Origin: Gammaproteobacteria bacterium
GTDB taxonomy: Bacteria > Pseudomonadota > Gammaproteobacteria > Steroidobacterales > Foliamicaceae
DNA: 64,000 bases
Direction of reading: 5' to 3'
Assembly (NCBI GenBank): GCA_009845905.1
Contig: VXYS01000010.1
Span: 1-64,000, forward strand
This document shows, in pieces, positions 51,615-60,481 of the stretch. Under the pieces are notes generated by a model. It did no database searches, had not been told where the DNA came from, and saw nothing but the letters and a program-made list of their open reading frames with translations. A program made the position numbers and the translations under genes. The first letter of the stretch is position 1. Each line of letters opens with the position of its first letter.

Positions 51615-53284
51615 GTTCCACGTCATTCGATCGGGAAGTCATCAAGGACTGCATCGTGGCGGTGGGAGACGAAATGTTCGAGGCGGTCATCCGCACCAGC
51701 ATGAGCCCCATCATCTATGAAACCACCGATTTCGCAGTGGGCGCCACGGATGCCAGGGGCAATCTCCTGGCCCAGGGCAACGGGGTCACCGCCTTTCTGG
51801 CCACGCTGGATACGGCCGTTCAGGACCTGTTGAACCACTATCCGGAACCAGGAGACATCGCCGAAGGCGACGCTTTTATTACCAACAGCCCCTATTGCGG
51901 CGGCGGGACGCATCTCTCGGACGTCGTGATCATCGTTCCGGTGTTCCACGAGGGGAGGCTCATCGCCTTCACGGTCAACAAGGCGCACTGGACCGAGGTG
52001 GGAGGCGCCCAGCCCGGCAGCGTATCGACGGAATCGACGGAGATTTACCAGGAAGGGCTGCATTTCCGGTTCCTCAAGCTCTACTCCGGAGGCGAGCTGA
52101 ACAATGCCCTGGTGCAGATCATTCGGGACAATGTCCGCCTTCCCGAATCCACCATTGGCGACATGCATTCGGGCGTGGCGGCGGCGCGCGTCGGCGCGGC
52201 CCGAATCCGGGAACTGGCCGCCAAGTACGGGGTGGAGTCCGTCCTGGAAGCGATGGAGGACCTTCTCGACTACGGCGAACGGATGACCATCGAAGAGATC
52301 CGCAAGCTGCCGGCCGGCTCCTTCAAGGCGACGGACATTGTGGAAGGCGACGGCCTCGGTAACGGCCCCTTCGAAATTCAGTGCACGGTGACTATCGGAA
52401 ACGACCGGATCACCGCGGACTTCACCGGCACCAGCAAGCAGGCCCAGGGGCCGATCAATTGCGCCTACACAGGCCTGATCACCGGCGCGCGCTGTCTGTT
52501 CAAGGCCGTCACCAACACCGAAATCCCGGCTAACGGCGGCTGCTTCCGGCCACTCGAAGTGATCTGTCCGGAGGGCACGGTCATCAGTGCAACCTCGCCG
52601 GCGCCGGTGTCGCTGTATTACGAGTCCCTGATCGCCGCCATCGACGTGATGTGGAAGGCCCTTGCTCCGGCCATGTCGGACCGGCTGTCGGCGGGACACC
52701 AGCGCACGGTGGGGGCCAATTTCATTTCCGGCATGCATCCGGACACCGGCGAGTTGTTCGTCATGGGTCAGCCGCTGGTGGGCGGCTGGGGCGCCTCGGC
52801 CGGCGTCGACGGCGACAGCGGACAGTTCTGCTGCGGAAACGGCGAAACCTACAACGTGCCCGTGGAGCTGTTCGAAACCCGCTACGGGCTGCAGGTGGAG
52901 CAATACGCGTTCCACAACGAAGCCGGCGGCGAAGGACAGTACCGGGGCGGCAAGGGCGTCGTTCTCGATTACCGCGTAGTCTCGCCGGAAGTGTTTCTCA
53001 CCTATGCCGCCAGCCGCACGGAAGCGCGTCCGTGGTCGATAGAGGAGGGTCTTGAGGGATCCACCAACTACGCCAAGGTCCTGCGCAAGTCCGGGGAAGA
53101 GGAGCGCTACTCCATGTGCACGATGGTGCGCGCGGAGCAAGGCGATTGCATTCGGCTGGTGTCGGCGACGGGCGGTGGCTACGGCGATCCCAGGCAACGC
53201 GAGCGCGCGCACATCGAACAGGACATCAAGAACGGCTATCTGACCTGCGAGCGGGCGGCTGACGTGTTCGGGTTCAGTGGATGA
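51611..53284 (+). CDS. hyuB: Hydantoinase/5-oxoprolinase subunit B
   Basis: 557 residues with the subunit B hallmarks: SMSPIIYETTDFAVGATDAR, a GDAFITNSPYCGGGTHLSDV metal-related block and GGWGASAGVDGDSGQF. Translationally coupled to hyuA. It pairs with HyuA in an ATP-dependent amide-ring hydrolase. Related acetone carboxylase alpha subunits are similar, but a third (gamma) subunit gene is absent here, so the hydrolase reading is favoured. A permease gene follows after 54 bases. Confidence 0.92.
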   Translation: MSSTSFDREVIKDCIVAVGDEMFEAVIRTSMSPIIYETTDFAVGATDARGNLLAQGNGVTAFLATLDTAVQDLLNHYPEPGDIAEGDAFITNSPYCGGGTHLSDVVIIVPVFHEGRLIAFTVNKAHWTEVGGAQPGSVSTESTEIYQEGLHFRFLKLYSGGELNNALVQIIRDNVRLPESTIGDMHSGVAAARVGAARIRELAAKYGVESVLEAMEDLLDYGERMTIEEIRKLPAGSFKATDIVEGDGLGNGPFEIQCTVTIGNDRITADFTGTSKQAQGPINCAYTGLITGARCLFKAVTNTEIPANGGCFRPLEVICPEGTVISATSPAPVSLYYESLIAAIDVMWKALAPAMSDRLSAGHQRTVGANFISGMHPDTGELFVMGQPLVGGWGASAGVDGDSGQFCCGNGETYNVPVELFETRYGLQVEQYAFHNEAGGEGQYRGGKGVVLDYRVVSPEVFLTYAASRTEARPWSIEEGLEGSTNYAKVLRKSGEEERYSMCTMVRAEQGDCIRLVSATGGGYGDPRQRERAHIEQDIKNGYLTCERAADVFGFSG

Positions 53285-53338
53285 GGCGCCGCGCAGCTCC
53301 GCGGATTTTCTGACCCCAGGAGTCGAAAACGCCGGCGG

Positions 53339-54601
53339 ATGGATTTTTCCAAGTCTCAGGTCCCCGCCTCGGCCACCTATACGGGCTGGCACATCGCGTT
53401 CGTGATCGTGGGCGGCACCATCGCGGTGCCGGCGTTCCTGATGGCGGCCAATCTCGGCGCCAGCCTCGGCTTGCGCGATGCGGCAATCGCGTTCGGTTGC
53501 GGCTGTTTCATTCTCGGCTCGATGGCCGCGCTTACCGGACTCTGCGGTCAGAAGTCCGGGCTGTCGGCCTACATGCTCAACGAATTCGCGTTCGGACGCT
53601 GGGGCGGAAGAATCGCCAGCACGGTCGTTTCCATGACCCTGATCGGCTGGTTCGGCGTAACCAGCGCGCTGTTCGGCAGAGCCGCCAACCTGATGGGCCG
53701 CAGCGTATTCGGCATCGACTGGCCGGTAGAGCTCTACATGGTCCTTGGTGGCGGACTGATCGTGGCCGTCACCGTTACCGGGTTCAAGGGCATAGACAAA
53801 CTGGCCCTGGCACTGGTTCCCGTAATGCTGGGTTTCCTGATGATGGCGGCCTGGATGTCACTGCCGCAACTGGAGCAATGGACCGAACCGACCGGAGGAA
53901 CTCCGATGACGCTCACCACCGCCATCTCGGCCATCGTGGGCAGCTACATCGCCGGAGTGACGATCCAGCCCGACTACGCCCGGTTCGCGCGGTCCAGGCG
54001 CGCCGCGCTGGGCTCGGCCTTCGTGGCGCTGGCCATTTCGTTTCCGATTCTCCTGTTCTGCACCGCCATTCCGTCCATCGCCTATAACGAACCGGACCTG
54101 CTGAATGTGATGATTGCGCTGGGTATCGGCATTCCGGCTTTTCTGCTGCTGATACTGGCCGCCTGGTCCTCGAACGTGCTGTCGGTCTATTCCGGGGCGC
54201 TGGCGTTGGCAACAGTCTTTCGACGCCTGGATCTGCGAGTGCTCATTGTGGCAGTGGGGACGCTCGGTACGTTTCTGGCCCTGGCCGGGGCCGGCGACTA
54301 CCTGATCGAGTACCTGGTACTGCTGGGGATCACGATTCCGCCGATCTCAAGCATCTACCTGGTCGACACCCTGCTGTTCCGCAAACGCTTCGACGAAGTG
54401 GAATTGAGCAAGCGTCCCCGCCTCGCGCTGAAGGCCCTGGTAACCTGGATCGCGGCAGTGAGTGTAGGAGCCTGCTCCCATTTCGGCTTGTTTACGCTGA
54501 CCACCGTCGCCGCGCTCGATTCCATTGTCGTTGCGGCTGCGCTGAGCGTGATTGCGGGTGGTGGTTTTCGTCGTGCGGGCGTCTTGGTGCGTTCCACATG
54601 A
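53339..54601 (+). CDS. NCS1-family permease (cytosine/hydantoin type)
   Basis: 420 residues, twelve predicted helices; segments AFVIVGGTIAVPAFLMAANL and the QPDYARFARS stretch fit the CodB-like branch of NCS1 (cytosine, allantoin, hydantoin). Location in one direction directly after hyuAB makes an importer for the ring substrate of that enzyme likely. It is a cation symporter in known members. Confidence 0.88.
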   Translation: MDFSKSQVPASATYTGWHIAFVIVGGTIAVPAFLMAANLGASLGLRDAAIAFGCGCFILGSMAALTGLCGQKSGLSAYMLNEFAFGRWGGRIASTVVSMTLIGWFGVTSALFGRAANLMGRSVFGIDWPVELYMVLGGGLIVAVTVTGFKGIDKLALALVPVMLGFLMMAAWMSLPQLEQWTEPTGGTPMTLTTAISAIVGSYIAGVTIQPDYARFARSRRAALGSAFVALAISFPILLFCTAIPSIAYNEPDLLNVMIALGIGIPAFLLLILAAWSSNVLSVYSGALALATVFRRLDLRVLIVAVGTLGTFLALAGAGDYLIEYLVLLGITIPPISSIYLVDTLLFRKRFDEVELSKRPRLALKALVTWIAAVSVGACSHFGLFTLTTVAALDSIVVAAALSVIAGGGFRRAGVLVRST

Positions 54602-54651
54602 TTTGATAACCTGAATTCTCCCTGCGACCCCCGTTCGGTCGTCCCTTGCAC

Positions 54652-57381
54652 ATGGGCGTTAAAACAACATCAGGCAATAGCGCGAAAGGCACCGGTCCCT
54701 GGGTGCTGCGCGGCAAGTTGAGACCGCCTCTGGGACATCATTCCCTGCTTGAGCGGTCCGACCTGGTCGCCTCGCTCGACGATCTTTTGAACTACCAGGC
54801 GTCCATCGTCATTGCTCCGGCCGGCTACGGCAAGACCACGCTCCTGACGCAGTGGCGCGAGCGGCTGTCAGCGGACGGATGCAGAGCCGGCTGGCTGACC
54901 CTCGACGGACAGGATGCGGACACCTACCGCTTTCTCTGCTATTCCATCTTCGCGCTCGCGGAAGCGGGCGTGGACCTGGGCCAGCTCGAGATGTTCGCGG
55001 AACAGGGGCTTACCGAACTGCCGCTGGAGTCGGCTCTGGTCCGTTTCCTGTCTTCGGTCGAGGCGGCCGGCAAACCCGTGGTTCTGATCCTCGACGATTA
55101 CCACCGGCTGGAATCCGAATCGATCGACCAATTGTTGGACAAGCTGATCGACAATGCCCCCGGCAACCTCCATCTGATCATCAGCTCCCGTCACCGGCCC
55201 GCTTTCAATGTTGCGCAGCTCTGCCTTACCGGGCGGGGAATTGAAATCGGCGCCGAGATGCTGCGTTTTTCCGATGCCGAAATGCAGCAGGCCCTGGGCA
55301 ACATCCGCAACGAAGAAGTGCTGGGGACCATTCAGTCCACAACCGAGGGATGGCCGGTGGCCGTGCAGCTTGCCCGCCTGGCCTACGTGGGCGGCGGCTC
55401 GTTCGACATGCGCGCCATGACCGGAAGCGAGGGACACATCGCGCACTTCTTCTCCGAGCAGGTCGTGCGTGGCCTGGAGGAGAAACACCAGCAGTTGCTC
55501 ACCCGCACGGCCATTCTGGACCAGTTCAACGTTGAGCTCGCCAACGCAGTGTATGGCGGCGCCGACGCCTCGAAGATACTCCACTCGCTGAGCGACCTCA
55601 GCGCCCTGATCGTGCGGCTCGACGAAGAGGGCGAATGGTATCGCTACCACCACCTGTTCGCGGAGTTTCTGACGGGTTTGCTGGGAGAGCGCGAAGCCGA
55701 CCACGTGGAGGAACTGCATGCGCGGGCGTCGCTGTGGTTCGAGCACGATGGCGATACGCAGCACGCCGTGCGGCATGCCGTCCTGGCCGGGGACATGCCG
55801 AGGGCGGCGCACCTTATCGAGTCGGCGGGCGGCTGGGAACTCATCCTGTTCGGCGGGATCGGCTACCTGCGCAACCTCCTGAACCTCATTCCCGAGGACC
55901 AGGTCACGCTGTTCCCGCGGCTTGAAATCGCAAAATCCTATCTGCTGTTGAAGATGGGCAACGTGGCGTCGGCCCGGGGCCACTTCGACCGCGCCTGCGC
56001 ACAGCGCGAACAAACCGATGGCGACCCGGAATGGGGCAAGTGGTTTGCGCGCGACGCGCTCAATATCGGCTCGCTGCTCTCCGCCTACGAGGACGATGAG
56101 ACCGCCCTTAACGACGCGATCGGGCAGAAGCAGGTCGCGTTGCCCAATGGCGAACCCGACCGCGTGACCGACGGCGTGCTTGCCTGCCAGAGAGTGGTGA
56201 CGCACATCTACTGCGGACGCTTCCGGACCGCCGAAACAACCCTGCGTGCCGCCATGCGCTACATGCGCCAAGCCAACTCAGTGCTCGGCCTCAATTACTG
56301 CTACGTGCATGCCGCGGTCAACAATTTTCACGTGGGCCGAATCAACCAGGCGCTCGCCGATGCCCGTGAAAGCAGTTCGATGGCGTCGGACAACTTCGGC
56401 AGCGACAGCGGGCTCAAGTCGCTGTCGGACGTGGCCCTGGGCGCGCTGCTTTTCTGGCGAAACGAACTCACCGAAGACGACTGGCGAAGGTTCGAGTTGG
56501 CTCTCGAACACACGGCGCGCTACGACGGGTGGTTCGAAATCTATGCGATGGGACTGGAAACCACGGTTGACCGCGCGCTCCTCCATGGGGACATCGAAGC
56601 GGCAAACGGCATCATTGAACGGACAAGGCGCCTGGCGCGGGAGCGGTCCATGGAGCGCCTCGACCGGCACGCGGATTCCATGGCATTGCACGTGGCGGTC
56701 GAAAAAGGCGACCGCCTGGCGGCCGGACTGATTGCCCGGAAGCTGCGCGACAGGCATCCCCCGGGGTTGTGGCGGGAGAAACGTTTCTGGTGGCGCAACC
56801 ATGTACACGCGATGCTGGCGCTTGCCAACCATTGCGGAGAAAAGGACCGCGCCGATGGCGAGGCCTACTTGCAGGACGCCGAAGAATGCTGCAGGAAACT
56901 GGGTGCGGGATTCCTGCTGCTGCGCGTGCGCGTCACCCGCGCGGCGCAGCTTCACCGGCTCGATCTGCGCCGGGAAGCCCTCGAGCAACTGGCGCGCGCC
57001 ATACGAATGGCCAGGCCCGAGGGACTGACCGGTGCGGTCGCGAGACCCGGCCCGATGCTTGCGCTGCTGAGGCATGCCCAGAGCTATTGGCGCAGAAAAC
57101 CCGGCGAAACGGCAACCCGGCGCTTCGTGGGCGAAGCCATCAACCTGATTCAGCAGTCGGCTGAAAAGCGCCCCGATGCATCCAACCGCGTCTCCCTGAG
57201 TCCGCGCGAAATGGAAGTGCTGTGGGAGCTCTCGCTGGGCCGCTCCAACAAGCAAATCGCCCGAGCGCTCTACATGACCGAGCACACGGTCAAGTTCCAC
57301 CTGAAGAACGTCTTCCGCAAACTCTCCGTCAACCGCCGCACCGAAGCCATGCGGGTCGCCCGCGAACACAACCTGATCTGA
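54652..57381 (+). CDS. MalT-like LuxR-family ATP-dependent regulator
   Basis: 909 residues from ATG 54652 (TTG 54646 also possible; no clear ribosome binding site). Walker A APAGYGKTT at about 56-64, Walker B VVLILDDYHR near 144, then tetratricopeptide-like helical repeats and a C-terminal LuxR helix-turn-helix (LSPREMEVLWELSLGRSNKQ, VKFHLKNVFRKLSV). Such regulators need ATP and a small inducer bound to the middle domain. It is the natural candidate to sense the cyclic amide and control hyu, permease and receptor genes on both sides. Confidence 0.9.
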   Translation: MGVKTTSGNSAKGTGPWVLRGKLRPPLGHHSLLERSDLVASLDDLLNYQASIVIAPAGYGKTTLLTQWRERLSADGCRAGWLTLDGQDADTYRFLCYSIFALAEAGVDLGQLEMFAEQGLTELPLESALVRFLSSVEAAGKPVVLILDDYHRLESESIDQLLDKLIDNAPGNLHLIISSRHRPAFNVAQLCLTGRGIEIGAEMLRFSDAEMQQALGNIRNEEVLGTIQSTTEGWPVAVQLARLAYVGGGSFDMRAMTGSEGHIAHFFSEQVVRGLEEKHQQLLTRTAILDQFNVELANAVYGGADASKILHSLSDLSALIVRLDEEGEWYRYHHLFAEFLTGLLGEREADHVEELHARASLWFEHDGDTQHAVRHAVLAGDMPRAAHLIESAGGWELILFGGIGYLRNLLNLIPEDQVTLFPRLEIAKSYLLLKMGNVASARGHFDRACAQREQTDGDPEWGKWFARDALNIGSLLSAYEDDETALNDAIGQKQVALPNGEPDRVTDGVLACQRVVTHIYCGRFRTAETTLRAAMRYMRQANSVLGLNYCYVHAAVNNFHVGRINQALADARESSSMASDNFGSDSGLKSLSDVALGALLFWRNELTEDDWRRFELALEHTARYDGWFEIYAMGLETTVDRALLHGDIEAANGIIERTRRLARERSMERLDRHADSMALHVAVEKGDRLAAGLIARKLRDRHPPGLWREKRFWWRNHVHAMLALANHCGEKDRADGEAYLQDAEECCRKLGAGFLLLRVRVTRAAQLHRLDLRREALEQLARAIRMARPEGLTGAVARPGPMLALLRHAQSYWRRKPGETATRRFVGEAINLIQQSAEKRPDASNRVSLSPREMEVLWELSLGRSNKQIARALYMTEHTVKFHLKNVFRKLSVNRRTEAMRVAREHNLI

Positions 57382-57389
57382 ATCGACAT

Positions 57390-58736
57390 TCATGTCTTCC
57401 AGCGCTCGGCGCGGCGAAGACTTTCGCGGAAGGGCCGGACACCTGCGCTGAGGATGCCGGCGGCCAATAAGCCGGCGACACACCCCACGATCGCCATCGA
57501 ATACTTGAGGTCGCCGGGATTTCCGAAGCCCCGCTCCGTAATCCAGGCCACGGCGGTGGGACCCAGCCCGATACCGATCAGGTTGACCGGGAACAGGTAC
57601 ATCAGCGCGGAAACCTGTCCGCGCAACTCATTGGGCGTGATCTGCTGAATGGAGGCTACCGCGACGCCCCAGGGCGCGGCCGAAAGAAACACCATCGGAA
57701 TCATGACGAGCAAAGCGTTGGAAGGGGTTTTCGCCAGCGGAAAGAGCGTTGCAGGCAGGATCGCGAGGACAGCGCAGATCGCCGCGGTGCGAAAGGTGGC
57801 CGTGCGCTGCCCGCGCGCCTGCAGATAGTCCGCCAGCCACCCGCCGCAGTAGATTCCGCCGGCGCCGAATACGAGAAGAATGGAGCCGTAGGCGACACCC
57901 GCGTCGATCATTTCCCAGCCGTAAGTTCGTACAAGGAAGGTGGGCGTCCACAAGGCCATCCCGTTGACCAGCACTCCCAGGCACCCGTAGCCGGCTGCGT
58001 GGCAAAGAAAAGTGCGCCGGTTGGTGTTCACGAAGGCTAGAAACTCCCGAAATGGCACACCCTTTCCGCCTGGGCCGTCCTTGTACAGACGGTCGCGGCG
58101 CCAGGGTTCGCGAACAGTCATCAATAGCAGCAAGAGCAGTATCCCGGGGGCGGCAACCAGAAAAAACGCCATTTGCCATGAATAGAACTTGCCGAGCAGT
58201 GGAATCTCGAAGTCCGGCATGCCCTGCACGACGCCAAGCACCCAGGCGCCCACCAGGTAGGAAACGCCGAACCCCATGTAGGTCCCCATCACGTAGGTGC
58301 TGATTCCGCGCGACAGCTTTTCGCGCGGAAAGTAGTCGGTGAGTATTGAATACGCGGCCGGATTCAGCGCCGCCTCGCCTACGCCGACACCCACGCGGGC
58401 CAGGAAGAACTGGACGAAGTTTCGGGCGACTCCGCACACCGCCGTCATCAGACTCCAGACCGCGATACCGATGGCGATAATGCCGACGCGATGACGCCTG
58501 TCGGCGATGCGTCCGATCGGAAAGCCCATCAGCGAATAAAACAGCGCAAACGCAAGCCCGTGCAGGAGGCTGATCTGTATGTCGCTGAACCCCATGTCAC
58601 GCCGGATCGGTTCGACCAAAAGGGTAAGAATGGAACGGTCCACGTACGAGACCATGTAGGCCAGCATCAGCACACCGGTCACGTACCAGTAACGCGCCGG
58701 GCGGTAAACAGGCGGATGTCCGTCCGCGCCGGTCAC
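57390..58736 (-). CDS. MFS transporter (spinster-like)
   Basis: 448 residues, twelve helices. N-terminal MLAYMVSYVDRSILTLLVEP and FPIGRIADRRHRVGIIAIG fit the spinster-like MFS group, often seen with aromatic, lipid or sugar-acid substrates. It lies tail to tail with the regulator (8-base gap) and 30 bases behind the second hyuB on the same strand, so it probably imports the substrate of that enzyme or exports a product. Confidence 0.87.
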   Translation of the reverse strand: MTGADGHPPVYRPARYWYVTGVLMLAYMVSYVDRSILTLLVEPIRRDMGFSDIQISLLHGLAFALFYSLMGFPIGRIADRRHRVGIIAIGIAVWSLMTAVCGVARNFVQFFLARVGVGVGEAALNPAAYSILTDYFPREKLSRGISTYVMGTYMGFGVSYLVGAWVLGVVQGMPDFEIPLLGKFYSWQMAFFLVAAPGILLLLLLMTVREPWRRDRLYKDGPGGKGVPFREFLAFVNTNRRTFLCHAAGYGCLGVLVNGMALWTPTFLVRTYGWEMIDAGVAYGSILLVFGAGGIYCGGWLADYLQARGQRTATFRTAAICAVLAILPATLFPLAKTPSNALLVMIPMVFLSAAPWGVAVASIQQITPNELRGQVSALMYLFPVNLIGIGLGPTAVAWITERGFGNPGDLKYSMAIVGCVAGLLAAGILSAGVRPFRESLRRAERWKT

Positions 58737-58766
58737 GGGCTGCTCATTTCAATATCGAAGAGGACT

Positions 58767-60437
58767 TCAAGGTTGCGCGGCAGCGGCGGCAACTTCGGGA
58801 GCCACTCGATAGGTCTCCACAGCCTCCCGCACGGACACATAACCGTTCCGCAAGTCCTGCAGGATGCGTTCTCTGCTGCGGCGAGAGGGGTCGCCGAACC
58901 CGCCGCCGTTGCCGGTAACGATCCGCACCACGTCACCCCTGGCCAGTTCCGCGTTGTTGAAGGCCGCGCGAGCTTCCGGTGCCTGGCCGCGCCGCTTGAT
59001 CTCGATGCGGTTTCCGGTTCCATCCATACCGCCGGCGAGTCCCCATGCAGGGACCGCGCAACGCGTGTATCCGGCCGTGACCCAGCCTCTGCGTCCGACG
59101 ATTTCGTACTGCAGCTCCACGCCCTTCCCGCCTCGAAACCGGCCGGCTCCCGCGGCTTCCGGATTCAGCGCGTAGCGGCGCACATGGATACCGTTGCGGG
59201 ATTCGTTGACTTCCACCGGGCAGTTGAACGTATCGCCGTGGGAAATGGAAAACTGCGCGCTGTCGCCATCGCGGTCGTGACCTGCCCCCCAGCCGCCCAG
59301 CTGCGGTTCGACGAAAGTCAAGTCCGGACCGCCCGGCGTCTGCGAACGAATCACGGTTGCGCAAATCGAGGAAAAGTGGCCGGCGGGAAGCCGGTCCGGC
59401 ATGTGTGGCGCGAGCGTCTTGAGGATCAGGTCCTTGGACCGCATCTTGTTTTCGTAATAGAGCCCCACAGCCGCGGGACGAAGCGCATCGAATATCGAGC
59501 CGGGACGCGTCAGGACCTTCAGAGGACGGAAGCAACCGGCATTGGCCCAGGGCTCCGGCAGGGTGATCGACTTGAAGACCGCCCGGGCGCCGACCAGTGT
59601 GGCGTCGCGAGTGCCGTTGACGGGACCGTCGTCCTGGTCCGGATTGTCGCGCAGATCGATGGTCATCTCCCCGCGGCCTATTCGAATCAGCGCCCTGATC
59701 TCCCGGCCATCATCCAGCCGATCCGCGCCCCGGAACTCGCCTTCGGGAAGCGAAGCCAGGCCATAGCGGGCCATGGTCTCGCCGTAGTCCATGTAGCGCC
59801 GGATCGCATCAACCAGTGTGGTTCGACCGTACTTGCCGCACAGCTCCCGCAGCCTTCGCTCCCCCAGCCTGAGCGCCGCCACGCCTGCCCACAGGTCCCC
59901 CAGAGCCTGATCGGGCAAACGGCTGTTCGCGCGAATGATCTCGAATATCGCCTCGACGGGACTGCCGGCCTCGAAGAGTTTGAGCGGCGGCAGGATCAGG
60001 CCTTCCTGGAACAGCTCCGTGGCCTCCGGCGACATGGAGCCCGGAGTCATGCCGCCGATATCCACCCAATGGCCCTTGTTGGCGGTCCACGCGATCAGCC
60101 GGCCCTCAAAGAACACGGGCATGGCCAGCACCACGTCATTGGCGTGGCTGACGCCTCCCTCATAAGGATCGTTGGCGATGAAGATGTCGCCCGGCTGGAT
60201 CGACGGCCGGGGATGCCTGGTCAGGACCGCGTGCACGGCCGGCGCCAGCATTCCCACGAAGCCCGGAATGCCGGCGCCCACGCTCGCCAGGTTGCCTTCC
60301 GCGTCGGTAATGGCAACGCCGAAGTCCAGTACCTCGTAAATCACCGAACTCATGGCCGCCCGCGCCATGGCGGCGAACATTTCCTCAGAGGTCGCGGTCA
60401 GCGAGTCCTGAATGAGTTCCTGGGTGAACGAATCCAT
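58767..60437 (-). CDS. hyuB: Second hydantoinase/oxoprolinase subunit B, without an adjacent subunit A
   Basis: ATG 60437 is chosen; GTG 60449 is also in frame. 556 residues: ARAAMSSVIYEVLDFGVAIT, PGDIFIANDPYEGGVSHAND, the GGWGAGHDRDGDSAQF block and a FRGGKGVELQYEIVG end, all intact. It is clearly a paralog of the B subunit at 51611 but not a close one. No A subunit lies within the operon (TonB receptor, this gene, MFS), so it must use the HyuA at 49506, an A subunit beyond the window, or act alone. Confidence 0.9.
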   Translation of the reverse strand: MDSFTQELIQDSLTATSEEMFAAMARAAMSSVIYEVLDFGVAITDAEGNLASVGAGIPGFVGMLAPAVHAVLTRHPRPSIQPGDIFIANDPYEGGVSHANDVVLAMPVFFEGRLIAWTANKGHWVDIGGMTPGSMSPEATELFQEGLILPPLKLFEAGSPVEAIFEIIRANSRLPDQALGDLWAGVAALRLGERRLRELCGKYGRTTLVDAIRRYMDYGETMARYGLASLPEGEFRGADRLDDGREIRALIRIGRGEMTIDLRDNPDQDDGPVNGTRDATLVGARAVFKSITLPEPWANAGCFRPLKVLTRPGSIFDALRPAAVGLYYENKMRSKDLILKTLAPHMPDRLPAGHFSSICATVIRSQTPGGPDLTFVEPQLGGWGAGHDRDGDSAQFSISHGDTFNCPVEVNESRNGIHVRRYALNPEAAGAGRFRGGKGVELQYEIVGRRGWVTAGYTRCAVPAWGLAGGMDGTGNRIEIKRRGQAPEARAAFNNAELARGDVVRIVTGNGGGFGDPSRRSRERILQDLRNGYVSVREAVETYRVAPEVAAAAAQP

Positions 60438-60481
60438 ATCGCCGGCCACCCGAACGCTACCGTGTGGCCGGCTCAGGAACT

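Noticed and set aside
49503-51626. A 700-codon open frame antisense to hyuA
   Set aside because: It mirrors the codon bias of hyuA, which has full family motifs; the antisense product has none.
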